Assembly (NCBI GenBank): GCA_012840225.1
Contig: DULU01000014.1
Coordinates: 1 to 49,349 of the forward strand
Direction: 5' to 3'
Source: Bacillota bacterium
GTDB taxonomy: Bacteria; Bacillota; Limnochordia; DTU080
DNA: 49,349 nucleotides
In this document: in pieces, positions 15,289 to 24,085 of the stretch
Layout: each line of letters begins with the position of its first letter
How positions within the stretch are numbered: position 1 is the first letter of the stretch
Translations under genes and position numbers: made by a program
The notes under the pieces: generated by a model
What the model saw: only the letters and a program-made list of their open reading frames with translations
Databases searched by the model: none
What the model was told of the DNA's origin: nothing

Positions 15289-16482
15289 TCAATCCGGATA
15301 TAACAGATATTTGTTCCTGATCTCCACAAATTGCTTCAGCTCCGGTTCAAAATCGGCCAGAACGGCTTCCACCGGCTCTCCGGAGAGGAGCCTTTTGGCA
15401 GTGGTATCCGTGCCCATGAGCCTGTGAAAATTATCCTTTATTTCCATTTGCTCCGGGAAGAGCTCCAGAAGAGCGGCGATAATATATAGCCCGGTGGCGA
15501 CCGGCCGGAAGGCTTGACGATCGGTTACATAAAGTTCGAGGCCGTAGCACAATTCATTCTGGTATTTGCGGTACATGGGTATGAAGGCAGCCTGGCGGAA
15601 AGCCACTCCCGGCAGGTTGAAAGAGCGGAGCTTCTTCCACAACGCGGCGGCATTGATCCAGGGAGCACCAAACAGTTGGAAAGGTTTGGTCGTACCCCGC
15701 CCTTCAGAGACATTGGTCTCTTCCAGAAGGCAGAGACCCGGATAGACAACGGCGGTGTCGGGAGTGGGCATATTGGGACTCGGGATGACCCAAAAGGCAC
15801 CCGTCTCCTCAAACCACCACGAACGCCGCCAGCCTTCCATAGCGACCACCTTCAGGCGGCAGCCGATCCGGAAATGATCATTGAAAAGCAGGGCCATCTC
15901 CCCGATGGTCATGCCGTGCCGCAGGGCGATCGGATAGAGGCCCACAAACGATGAGAAGCGAGGGTCGAGCACGTTCCCTTCCACCTCTGTGCCGGTGATG
16001 GGATTGGGCCGGTCGAGCACCACCACTTCCACATCACAATGTGCCGCCGCTTCCATCACATGGGCCAGCGTGGATATGTAAGTATAAAAGCGCACACCGA
16101 CATCCTGTACGTCGAAAAGCAGGGCGTCGACTTCCTCCAGCATTTCTGGAGACGGCCGGCGTGTCCGGCTGTCATAAAGGCTGTGAAACGGTAGTCCGGT
16201 AATAGGATCCTGCCCGGACGGCAATAGGCTGTCGGCGTGGCCCCGCACGCCGTGCTCCGGTCCAAAGAGGGCAGTGAGCTGCAACTGGGGATGGGCGAGC
16301 ACCGCATCAATGGTGGGAACCAACTCCGAAGTCTGCCCCGATTCATTGGTGAGCAAACCCAGGCGCTTCCCAGCCAGCAGCTGATATTCATCCTCCAGCA
16401 AGCGATCCACGCCCAGGCGCACCCTTGGCCTGCCATACCGGGGATAGCCACTTCGGGGATTATGACTGGCCTCGGCGGTCAA
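15289..16482 (-). CDS. namZ: NamZ-like exo-beta-N-acetylmuramidase (DUF1343, GH171)
   Basis: Matches the DUF1343 family, whose Bacillus member NamZ releases MurNAc from the non-reducing ends of peptidoglycan fragments. Visible family motifs: GLLTNESGQT, ALFGPEHGVRGHAD, LLFDVQDVGVRFYTY, VVLDRPNPITG and GLYPIALRHGMTIGEMA, spread over the expected 390-400 residues. I see no signal peptide at the N-terminus (MTAEASHNPRSGYPRYG), so the protein appears cytoplasmic, unlike secreted NamZ; it would then act on imported fragments. Cotranscribed with the kinase gene downstream. The name rests on family membership, not on demonstrated activity. Confidence 0.85.
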   Translation of the reverse strand: MTAEASHNPRSGYPRYGRPRVRLGVDRLLEDEYQLLAGKRLGLLTNESGQTSELVPTIDAVLAHPQLQLTALFGPEHGVRGHADSLLPSGQDPITGLPFHSLYDSRTRRPSPEMLEEVDALLFDVQDVGVRFYTYISTLAHVMEAAAHCDVEVVVLDRPNPITGTEVEGNVLDPRFSSFVGLYPIALRHGMTIGEMALLFNDHFRIGCRLKVVAMEGWRRSWWFEETGAFWVIPSPNMPTPDTAVVYPGLCLLEETNVSEGRGTTKPFQLFGAPWINAAALWKKLRSFNLPGVAFRQAAFIPMYRKYQNELCYGLELYVTDRQAFRPVATGLYIIAALLELFPEQMEIKDNFHRLMGTDTTAKRLLSGEPVEAVLADFEPELKQFVEIRNKYLLYPD

Positions 16483-16574
16483 TTTTTCACCTTCTTCTTT
16501 CCCTCAGATATTGGCTAAATGTTCATCCATGCCTTGGTTATTCCCTTCTTGTTCGTCCCTGTTAATACGCTGCT

Positions 16575-19500
16575 TCAACTGTAGGTAAGTGTTACGAAAC
16601 CAAGTTTAAATGGTATGACAAAATAATCGTCTGTCCATGTTTCGGTCTCCGGTTCATGTTTTAGAAAGAGCGCGCCATCCTTAGTGAACTCTTTTAAGCT
16701 GTAGCCTTTAAAAGCCTTTTCACCCCAACAATGGTCCGGCTCGCCGCTAGTCCGGTGATGAGGACCCAACAGATTGCGCAGGGTATTTGTTATTCTGAAA
16801 CTGAGCTTCAAGTTTCCGCCGGTAACGTACTTGGTTATGTCCCATGTAAACGGTGGTATTCCTTGAACGCCCAAAGAAACATCGTTAATGAGCAGCTCAA
16901 CTGTACAGAATGACGATTCATTAATGCCAACCATGATTTTTTCGCCGTACATCGGTTTGTCCAAATTTATATTTTGGGACAACTCCACTGTCCCCGCGAA
17001 GAAAGGAAGTCCTGACAGAACAAGGTCACCTTGGACATCTTTTTTCTCTACTTCCAAACGGAAGTCGGGGGCAAGCCGGAGACAGCGCTGTTGTTGCTCC
17101 CTGGGCGATATTGTACCGGTGACGGCAAAATCACCGATAATATAGGCGTTCTCCAACTCCACTCCGGAGAGATTCTCGAACAACCCGGACAGGGTAAATT
17201 GCGCTCTTCTTAATGGTTCAAAATAGCTGGTAAGCCTGATGATATTCAAGCCCAAATTCACGTAAGGCGATATGTCGATGGGCAAAAAAGAGCGATCAAG
17301 GTAATAAGGTTCGCCTGCATAACGGCACTCGTGCTTATTGATCGTCACTCTCCAAAGATCGGCCTCCTCAAGCACAAGATGTATATTCGCCGGTTTATCG
17401 CGCACGGAAAACGAGTACTCTAAAGTAACGTCCCCCTTGTAGCCTTTGGACGACAAGAAGTCCTGTACTGCTAATGTAGGTACGGCAGAAGAGACATACT
17501 GTGAATCCACGATCAGGCGACAGTAATCCAAAGGTAGGGCATTGGGCGATAATCGCTCCATGCGCCAACAGTCAGGAAGGACTACCTGCTTTTTAGTATA
17601 GTCGCCCATCCTGACCTCCTTTGACGGTAGATCCAAGTGCGCTTTTTGCGTTATGTGAAGCATGACGGAAGATTCCGGCGGAATACATATGGTGCATTTG
17701 CTGAGATCACGGTTTTCTTCAATAGATAGTGGCTGCACGGACCCATCAACTAAATTCAATTGTTCCACGACCGCTCCTTTGACCACATTAAGTGCCAACT
17801 GTTTAGTTTCCTGTTCATGTACATTACAGGCAAATAACAGTTCATCTTTGTCATCAAGGTAGCGCCGGTGTAACCAAATACCGCTATGACCGTTTAGGTC
17901 CGGGTTTGCCGGATATCCGGGGGCATTGGCATTCAAGGCAGGTATCAAGGCTTTGGCCAGATCATCTTTTGTGTTTAAAACCTGAATTATGGAGCTAAGC
18001 AATTGCTCGGGTAAAACGGATGGTTGCCCCTCGACAAATGACGGCAATGAAGAAGCGGTGCTCATTATCCTGTAACCTTTTTTGGCCAGTTCATTAAGGA
18101 AGTCGACTGTTGATCTCCGCAGAGTAATCAGTTGCGGTAAAATAATCACCCGATACCTCATGTTACCCAGGTAAAAGTTGTCTTGGTCATCAATACGGCC
18201 GTATTCGGCTAACATAGACTCATCTGCATAATCAAAGCCCAGTCCAAGTTCCAGAAGGTGTTTAGAAAGGGTGACTAGATGGCTGTTCATCTCTTCCAGT
18301 TCCGGCATAGGCTCTCGTTTGGTAATATCTTCCCGATAACGCAACGGTTCGTAAAGCATGTACGCAGACTCAATGGGATGAATGACAAGCACTTCGGCTT
18401 CATACCTGCCCTGTCTTAGCAGATAGGATAACCGGGCAAAGTATCTGGAGATGATGTTGACATCCTGCCACCACGGTTGCTGATAGGAAAGGTTCGGAGC
18501 GTGGAGCCGTTTACGACGCCCGCGCATCGAATAGAATGAAGCATGCAGGCAGCGTTGATTAATGCCTAATAAGGCAAGGAAGTCGCCAATTCGTTGCTGA
18601 TCCTTCATGGTGAGAGCCTGGGTGCTGACCCCATACATCTCCGCCAAAGCTACCCCTTTGCCAAGTTGATTGACCACGCTGGTGCATTGCTTCGGAGTTA
18701 ATATAAAGGGAAGTCCGCCTTCCCCGCCTGATGCACCATGAGTCCAACACAAACTCCCACCTAAGTGATCGATTCCCGGTAAATGCATGTATTTATAAAG
18801 CGGCATGGTCGCCCCTGTCAGGGCAATTTGGTCGGTTAATGTGTCCTCGCCCATGAGATGTCCGCTAAATAATAAACCGTGATCTGCGCACCATGCAGAG
18901 ACCGTCTGAAAATAACCCTTAGCCAGCAATTCAACCACTGTTCTCCAAAAGTGGTGCCGATGCAGCTTATAGTTATCGGTATGATGAAATAGCGACGGTA
19001 TGTGCGAGGTGATGTCGTAGCCCCACATGTCCCTAAAAGCGGCGGGTAAGCCGTGGCTCCAGGGAAGTATGGGAGGATGAAAAGAAGGTTCGTCGACCCA
19101 AATGGAAGTGATGGTCTTTCCAAAATGCCGAGAGAAGCAGCGCCATGTGTCCTGGTACGCTTTTAAGACATATGTCCGTACCGCATCCTCATTTAGCAAA
19201 TCAATGGCGTGGTTAAAGGGACGTACTACATAATAATATCGATCATCCCTGTCCAGGCATACCATATTTGTAATGGGATCTGTTATCGGCCTTGCCTCTA
19301 GGCCGTAACCACACATGTCACTTGTCAAACCGGGAAATCCGTTTGGCATATACCCTGCTTGCAGGAATATTTCTATACCACATTTTTCGGCCTCATTAAT
19401 TGCGCATTCCATAGCCTCCATGTATGCACTGCTTAAGTATTCGGTATTAAGGCCATAATAGGTGCGTGTTATGAGTGCCCGGCAGCCGGACTCGGAAAGA

Positions 19501-19607
19501 ATCCGCACCTGGCGTTTTACTTCCTCCGGATCAAGCTTATCGTTCAGCATCCACAAGTGAACAGCCCCATACTTAGCACCCGGATTTTTAAATATGTCTA
19601 TCTTCAC
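16575..19607 (-). CDS. Large glycoside-hydrolase-like protein (GH106/rhamnosidase-like architecture)
   Basis: A 1010-residue cytoplasmic protein with no signal peptide. The N-terminal half looks like a TIM barrel of the GH106/GH42-like type: SIWVDEPSF near residue 172, then FRDMWGYD and a DNYKLHRHHFWRTVVELL helix, GLLFSGHLMGED, and a later segment resembling the barrel end and a GATase-like region. The C-terminal half resembles jelly-roll sugar-binding domains (EYSFSVRDKPANIHLVLEEAD). Substrate is unknown; a rhamnosidase-like or other exo-glycosidase role is a guess from architecture. It starts at GTG with a perfect AGGAGG seven bases upstream. Composition is AT-richer than its neighbours (45% GC in sampled rows), suggesting acquisition. 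Divergent from the GntR gene. Confidence 0.6.
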   Translation of the reverse strand: MKIDIFKNPGAKYGAVHLWMLNDKLDPEEVKRQVRILSESGCRALITRTYYGLNTEYLSSAYMEAMECAINEAEKCGIEIFLQAGYMPNGFPGLTSDMCGYGLEARPITDPITNMVCLDRDDRYYYVVRPFNHAIDLLNEDAVRTYVLKAYQDTWRCFSRHFGKTITSIWVDEPSFHPPILPWSHGLPAAFRDMWGYDITSHIPSLFHHTDNYKLHRHHFWRTVVELLAKGYFQTVSAWCADHGLLFSGHLMGEDTLTDQIALTGATMPLYKYMHLPGIDHLGGSLCWTHGASGGEGGLPFILTPKQCTSVVNQLGKGVALAEMYGVSTQALTMKDQQRIGDFLALLGINQRCLHASFYSMRGRRKRLHAPNLSYQQPWWQDVNIISRYFARLSYLLRQGRYEAEVLVIHPIESAYMLYEPLRYREDITKREPMPELEEMNSHLVTLSKHLLELGLGFDYADESMLAEYGRIDDQDNFYLGNMRYRVIILPQLITLRRSTVDFLNELAKKGYRIMSTASSLPSFVEGQPSVLPEQLLSSIIQVLNTKDDLAKALIPALNANAPGYPANPDLNGHSGIWLHRRYLDDKDELLFACNVHEQETKQLALNVVKGAVVEQLNLVDGSVQPLSIEENRDLSKCTICIPPESSVMLHITQKAHLDLPSKEVRMGDYTKKQVVLPDCWRMERLSPNALPLDYCRLIVDSQYVSSAVPTLAVQDFLSSKGYKGDVTLEYSFSVRDKPANIHLVLEEADLWRVTINKHECRYAGEPYYLDRSFLPIDISPYVNLGLNIIRLTSYFEPLRRAQFTLSGLFENLSGVELENAYIIGDFAVTGTISPREQQQRCLRLAPDFRLEVEKKDVQGDLVLSGLPFFAGTVELSQNINLDKPMYGEKIMVGINESSFCTVELLINDVSLGVQGIPPFTWDITKYVTGGNLKLSFRITNTLRNLLGPHHRTSGEPDHCWGEKAFKGYSLKEFTKDGALFLKHEPETETWTDDYFVIPFKLGFVTLTYS

Positions 19608-19704
19608 GACATGACCTCCTAGTATAGACCGCGTTTCCGTTTATATCGGCACCCAATAACATACCTTGTTCTACACTTTTTACCAAGTTCCTTTAATTTT
19701 GTGA

Positions 19705-19710
19705 TTATAT
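19705..19710 (-). promoter_or_regulatory. -10 box candidate for the glycoside-hydrolase-like gene
   Basis: On the minus strand a perfect TATAAT lies about 98 bases before the GTG start at 19607. No good -35 match is visible, so it may need an activator. The 19608-19805 divergent region also holds GTATAC-centred sequence near 19760, a possible GntR operator. Confidence 0.35.
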
Positions 19711-19805
19711 CAGTGTCGCCCTCTTGATTGACGGTATCGGATAGGATTAATACAATGGGTGTATACCGTGTACGAAACCGGCCGGGAAGAGTGATTTTTT
19801 GGGAT

Positions 19806-20507
19806 ATGAAGATTCAGCCGATAAAAAAGACCGATCTGGACACGCTCACTTATGAGCGGTTGAGAGAGATGATACAAAATCGCATTTTACAACCCGGCCA
19901 GCGGCTGGTACAGGATAAATTGACGGAAATGCTGGGCGTCAGCCGCACCCCTCTGCGCAAAGCTTTGTCCCAGCTGGAAAAAGAGCAGCTGGTCTGCATT
20001 ACCCCTAAGGGCACCTACGTGCGCCGCTTCACCTTGGAGGATATGATCATCGCCTTTGAAGTGCGCGCTGCCCTCGAAGGCCTTGCCGCCCGCCTTCTCG
20101 CCCCACAGATCAAAAAGGTCGATGTGGAACAGATGCGGGAACTCTTCACCAGCGTGATGACGCGGGCGGAAAGCGAAGATATCACCGCCGCCTACCTCGA
20201 GGCCGACCAGGAATTCCACACCATGATCGCCGCCAAGCTGAATAGCGGCATCCTGATGGGACAACTGAATCCGCTCATCTTTCTTACCATCAGCTACCGG
20301 CCCGGTTTGCGCCGCCTCCCGGAGGAAACTTATCCCGAGCATATGCGCCTTATTGCTGCGTTGGAAGCACATGATGAGGCAGAAGCAGAAGAGGCGGCGA
20401 AAGCGCACCTGCGGGCTACCATCAACCACCTGTGCCGGCAGTCCGGGCCTGAACTTGCCTCGGAGAGCAGCAAACAAAAAGCCAAAGGCCGGCGGCGGGT
20501 AAAGTGA
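19806..20507 (+). CDS. GntR-family transcriptional regulator, FCD (FadR-type) domain
   Basis: DNA-binding repressor or activator with an N-terminal winged helix (about residues 10-75: LTYERLREMIQNRILQPGQRLVQDKLTEMLGVSRTPLRKAL) and an all-helical FCD ligand domain (DMIIAFEVRAALEGLAARLLAP, EADQEFHTMIAAKL, and a conserved HMRLIAALEAHD). FCD domains usually bind carboxylated sugars or organic acids with a metal. The frame opens at 19728; ATG 19806 puts the start about 10 residues before the helix-turn-helix as in relatives, whereas ATG 19755 has a better ribosome binding site (AGGA at 19743) and remains possible. It is divergent from the hydrolase gene and convergent with the dehydrogenase operon, so either may be its target. 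Confidence 0.88.
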   Translation: MKIQPIKKTDLDTLTYERLREMIQNRILQPGQRLVQDKLTEMLGVSRTPLRKALSQLEKEQLVCITPKGTYVRRFTLEDMIIAFEVRAALEGLAARLLAPQIKKVDVEQMRELFTSVMTRAESEDITAAYLEADQEFHTMIAAKLNSGILMGQLNPLIFLTISYRPGLRRLPEETYPEHMRLIAALEAHDEAEAEEAAKAHLRATINHLCRQSGPELASESSKQKAKGRRRVK

Positions 20508-20574
20508 CCTCCCTCGCCGGGAACAGCGGAACGGAAACGGCCATGCCTGCAGCCCGGTGGTTAATGATCAGGTA

Positions 20575-21573
20575 TCAGGTCATCCTCTCCAGCATTTCCC
20601 GGGTCACCAGGAAGTGAGGTTTTTCGCCGGCAAAGAAGCGCAAAATGTCCTCCACCAGGCTTTCGCTTTGAATGCGGTAGGTATCCATGGATTTGCCGGC
20701 ACTGTGAGGGGTGAGGATGGCGTTCGGCACCTGGTGAAGGGGATGATCGACGGGTAACGGCTCCTTTTCATAAACATTGAGGGCGGCTACCAGGTCACCG
20801 CGTCTCAACCGCTCGACCAGGGCTTCCTCATCGATCAGAGCGCCTCTGGCCGTGTTGATCAATATAGTATAGGGCGGCATCAGAGCAATTTCCCTCTTGC
20901 CGATCATATGATAGGTGCTCTCCGTCAAACCGGCGTGGAGAGAGACGATGTGCGAGTGGCTGAGGAGATAATCCAGCTCCACCGGTTCGGCACCGATGCT
21001 CCTTATGATATCCCCATCCAAAAAGGGATCATATACCAGGATTTTAGCATGGAACGGCTGGAGAAGCTCCACCAGGCGGCGGGCAATCAGACCCAACCCC
21101 ACCAGGCCGACGGTCTTACCCGTCAGGTTGTAATATGGCCGCCTGGCCTGCCATTTCCGCCCCATTTTCATCTGGTCGATAAAATAGGGGATATCCCGCA
21201 GCGCCATGAGCATCAAGGCCAGAGTATATTCGGCCACCGCCTCCTGCATGCCGGCCGGGGTGTTGATGATGGCTATCCCTTTTTCCAGGGCTTCATGCGG
21301 CCGGATCTGCCTGACGGTGCCCCCCACCACGGCGATCAATTTCAGCCTGGCGGCTGCGGAGTATAGCTCCCCGGGGAGGCCGCCACCGCTCCGGCCGGCG
21401 ATGATGCAGTCGGCATCATGGCAGAAGGCCAGCTTTTCCTGGTCATTCATCTGGCGCCCCAACCTGTTGGGCAGCCACTCGAACTCCTCCGCCAGCCGCC
21501 GGCGGGCTTCAGGAGTGAAATTCTCATCATTTTCGGTCAGCAAACAAGCAATCTTCGGTCGGCGCTCAGCCAT
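20575..21573 (-). CDS. D-isomer-specific 2-hydroxyacid dehydrogenase
   Basis: NAD(P)-dependent oxidoreductase of the phosphoglycerate/hydroxypyruvate dehydrogenase type, 332 residues. The Rossmann motif VGLVGLGLIARRL has Ala in place of the last Gly of GxGxxG. The catalytic trio is present: Arg in INTARGALID, Glu in VYEKEPLP and His in LTPHSAGKS. Substrate cannot be read from sequence. ATG 21573 is chosen over an upstream start at 21630 because the extra 19 residues would lie in an AT-rich regulatory stretch. It is last in a minus-strand run behind the creatininase and DegT genes, but a 110-base gap with its own dyad element suggests partly separate control. Confidence 0.88.
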   Translation of the reverse strand: MAERRPKIACLLTENDENFTPEARRRLAEEFEWLPNRLGRQMNDQEKLAFCHDADCIIAGRSGGGLPGELYSAAARLKLIAVVGGTVRQIRPHEALEKGIAIINTPAGMQEAVAEYTLALMLMALRDIPYFIDQMKMGRKWQARRPYYNLTGKTVGLVGLGLIARRLVELLQPFHAKILVYDPFLDGDIIRSIGAEPVELDYLLSHSHIVSLHAGLTESTYHMIGKREIALMPPYTILINTARGALIDEEALVERLRRGDLVAALNVYEKEPLPVDHPLHQVPNAILTPHSAGKSMDTYRIQSESLVEDILRFFAGEKPHFLVTREMLERMT

Positions 21574-21612
21574 GGCCCTGTCCCATCCCCTTGCATCGTT
21601 CCCGCATTGGTG

Positions 21613-21656
21613 TAACTGTATATAAAACATATTAACATATATTTAGGTAACAGTTA
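21613..21656. promoter_or_regulatory. AT-rich dyad upstream of the 2-hydroxyacid dehydrogenase gene
   Basis: Perfect inverted arms TAACTGT (21613-21619) and ACAGTTA (21650-21656) enclose a very AT-rich core with TATATA-like sequence. Located 40-83 bases before the dehydrogenase start, it could be an operator overlapping a promoter. The regulator is not known; the GntR gene at 19806 is the nearest candidate. Confidence 0.4.
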
Positions 21657-21682
21657 AGCCCAGGGCCATGGAAACCTCCCCC

Positions 21683-22543
21683 TCAGGCCGGGTCGGGCGC
21701 CGCCTCCATCTGCCTGATCAGCTCAACCAAGCCGCAACAGACTTCATCGCACATCTGCTTGCCCAGCGCCGCATCGGCTTGATCAGGATCGCCAAAGACC
21801 CCGATTTTTATCCGCTCATCCTGCCTGATGCGGGCCATCACCAGCGGATGAGCCACTTTTTTCAGCGCTTTTTGGTAAGCATCCTGGCCCCCTCGCAACA
21901 TGGCCCTGATCTCCGGAGTATCGGTAGGCCGCTCATCCCGCACCATTTCGGGGTGCCAATATAGCATCAGCGATGTCTCGAACTTACCGGCATGGTAGTC
22001 TTTTTCCTTGAGGCACGCCATGATGGTCGGCGACAATTCATAAAACGGCACCAGTGCCACCGTCGCCCGCTCGGGTATTATTCCTGAACGGAGGGCTATA
22101 TCGAGCCCGGCGCGCACACCCTGCAGGTTTTCGCTGCCGCCGTGCCCCAGCAGGACGATGATGTGGCGAAAACCCTGCCTGGCCAGGGAGTTGCAGATGT
22201 CGATGATGACGGCGGCCGCGGTTTGGGGGGAGATGTTGATGGTCCCCGGCAGTTCCCCGCCTGAATAGCTATACGGCATCACTGGCGCCACCAGGCACCC
22301 GGTGCGGCAGGAGACTTCCTTGGCCACTTCATAGGCGTTGAATATGTCGGTGTTCAAAGGGAGGTGCCAGCCATGCTGCTCGACGCAGCCCACCGGCAAG
22401 ATCACGGTCTGCGTGCGCTGCAAGGCCTCTGTCACCTCTTTGACTGTCATCTGTTCCATCAGGAGCGGCCGGTTTGACCGGCCGCCGCCGGTGACGCTAT
22501 TGTTTTCCGCATCGCTGCGAGAAGGAACGTTCTCCGCATTCAT
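21683..22543 (-). CDS. Creatininase-family amidohydrolase
   Basis: Metal-dependent amidohydrolase fold related to creatininase, FAPy deformylase and MftE. Signature residues are visible: VILPVGCVEQHGWHLPLNTDIFNAYEVA (metal-binding Glu, His and Asp in EQHGxHLPLxTD), SYSGGELPGTINIS, and VLLGHGGSENLQG (metal-binding His). The 286-residue length is normal. The substrate is unknown; in sugar loci such proteins are often found beside epimerases and aminotransferases. The gene lies 20 bases downstream of the DegT aminotransferase and is probably cotranscribed with it. No secretion signal. Confidence 0.88.
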   Translation of the reverse strand: MNAENVPSRSDAENNSVTGGGRSNRPLLMEQMTVKEVTEALQRTQTVILPVGCVEQHGWHLPLNTDIFNAYEVAKEVSCRTGCLVAPVMPYSYSGGELPGTINISPQTAAAVIIDICNSLARQGFRHIIVLLGHGGSENLQGVRAGLDIALRSGIIPERATVALVPFYELSPTIMACLKEKDYHAGKFETSLMLYWHPEMVRDERPTDTPEIRAMLRGGQDAYQKALKKVAHPLVMARIRQDERIKIGVFGDPDQADAALGKQMCDEVCCGLVELIRQMEAAPDPA

Positions 22544-22563
22544 ACCACCATCTCCCCCTGCCG

Positions 22564-23961
22564 CTAACTCCGGGCTATTTCATTGAAGCAATCGATGACG
22601 GCGGCGCAGATGAATTCGTTGTCTTCCTCCGACATGAGCGGGTGTAAGGGAATATTGACCAGCCGAGCCCCGATCTGCTCGGAACGCGGACACCTTTGCT
22701 CACCGATATTGTTCCTGATGAACGAATCGGTCTGGTAGACGGGTGGGTTGGCCACCACGGTGTCGACACCGTATTTCGTCCGCAACAGTTTCATGAAGCT
22801 ATCCCGCTTGGCCCCGGCCCAGGCCTCCGGCACGAGGAGGTTATAGAGGTAATAGACCGGTTTACAGTCGCTGGGAATCACCGGCACGGTCAAGCCGGGC
22901 ACCTGGCTCAAGATGGCCGTGCGTTTCTCAGCCAAGGCAATCCTCGGCCTGATCATCTCGTCCAGGCGGCGGAGCTGCACCATGCCGACGACCGCCTGGA
23001 TCTTGGTCATTTTGTAATTGGAACCCCAGCCCTGATTGCCTGTGCCTTTCTTGCCGCGGGCGATCTCCAGGTCGTCGGATTGGGCTATGCCCCACTGCCG
23101 CAGAGCCCGGAGCCGCGCCATCAGTTCCGGATCATTGGTGGTGATCATGCCGCCCTCGCCGAGGGTGGTCATCATCTTCATCGTGTGCAGGCTGAAGATG
23201 GTCATCCAGCCCTTGGTGCCGATCTTTTCTCCTTTATATTCACCGCCCAAAGCTCTGGCAGCATCGCCGATCACTTTGGGTGGTCCATATTTGGGATGGG
23301 GATGGCGCTCGGCGATCTCCAGGTAATCGCAGATCGGGGCGGAAAGGCCGTTCATGTGGGTGACCAGAATAGCCCTGGTGCGCGGCGTGATTTTCTTCTC
23401 CACATCGGCAGGGTCGGCATTCAACGTTTCATCGGATTCGCACATGACCAGTTTGCCGCCGGCGCCGAGCACGGCATAATGAGCGGCCCGGAAATTGATG
23501 GCCGGTACGATCACTTCATCGCCGGGCTGCAGATCCAGGGCTCTCATGGCCATGTCGAGCCCTGTGCCGGCGGAGGTGATGGACAAAGCATATTTGCAGC
23601 CTATGTAATCCGCAAATTGGCGCTCAAAATCAACAATCTCGTCGCAGAAGAAACCAAAGCCCACCGCCGGATCCATGGAGCTGCGGATCGCCTTTACTAC
23701 CGCCTCAATCTCCTCCTCGGTATACCAGCCGCCCAACATGGGCTCGGCCGGCCATTCCCGGCTGAGACCTTTTTGCGTCTTGAGTCTGTTCATGACGGCT
23801 TCCAACACCTTTTTCGTCCCCCTTTTTCGGTCGTCTCCCAAAACGCGTCCGGCATCTACTACCGGCCGCCCTAGGGAGATTTGCCGCTTATCATCATATA
23901 AATATGCTGAGTGGAAAATATTTCCTAATTTGTAATCATTGTATAATGGTACTGTTTCCAT
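22564..23961 (-). CDS. DegT/DnrJ/EryC1-family PLP-dependent aminotransferase
   Basis: Sugar aminotransferase-fold protein of 465 residues. Family marks: FERQFADYIGCKYALSITSAGTGLDMAMRAL, GDEVIVPAINFRAAHYAVLGAGGKLV, VIGDAARALGGEYKGEKIG, and the PLP lysine region FSLHTMKMMTTLGEGGMITTND. Relatives make amino sugars or related products; whether this one aminates a nucleotide sugar or a free keto sugar is unknown. The N-terminus is about 60 residues longer than usual and its first 25 codons are AT-rich; ATG at 23790 with GGAAG upstream is an alternative start. First gene of the DegT-creatininase-dehydrogenase run and divergent from the sialidase-like gene. Confidence 0.87.
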   Translation of the reverse strand: METVPLYNDYKLGNIFHSAYLYDDKRQISLGRPVVDAGRVLGDDRKRGTKKVLEAVMNRLKTQKGLSREWPAEPMLGGWYTEEEIEAVVKAIRSSMDPAVGFGFFCDEIVDFERQFADYIGCKYALSITSAGTGLDMAMRALDLQPGDEVIVPAINFRAAHYAVLGAGGKLVMCESDETLNADPADVEKKITPRTRAILVTHMNGLSAPICDYLEIAERHPHPKYGPPKVIGDAARALGGEYKGEKIGTKGWMTIFSLHTMKMMTTLGEGGMITTNDPELMARLRALRQWGIAQSDDLEIARGKKGTGNQGWGSNYKMTKIQAVVGMVQLRRLDEMIRPRIALAEKRTAILSQVPGLTVPVIPSDCKPVYYLYNLLVPEAWAGAKRDSFMKLLRTKYGVDTVVANPPVYQTDSFIRNNIGEQRCPRSEQIGARLVNIPLHPLMSEEDNEFICAAVIDCFNEIARS

Positions 23962-24085
23962 GTCAACTATCTTTGCTCTATATCTCCATACGCCCCAACC
24001 CGCCGTCCGGGAAATGTTATTATGAATGTTGAAAGGCGCAAAATCACCATCACAACTCCAGAGGAAAGGTCAGGAGGCGAAGGAA

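Noticed and set aside
22696-23874. 392-aa plus-strand frame over the DegT gene
   Set aside because: Shadow of a conserved aminotransferase on the other strand; no domain or ribosome binding site support.
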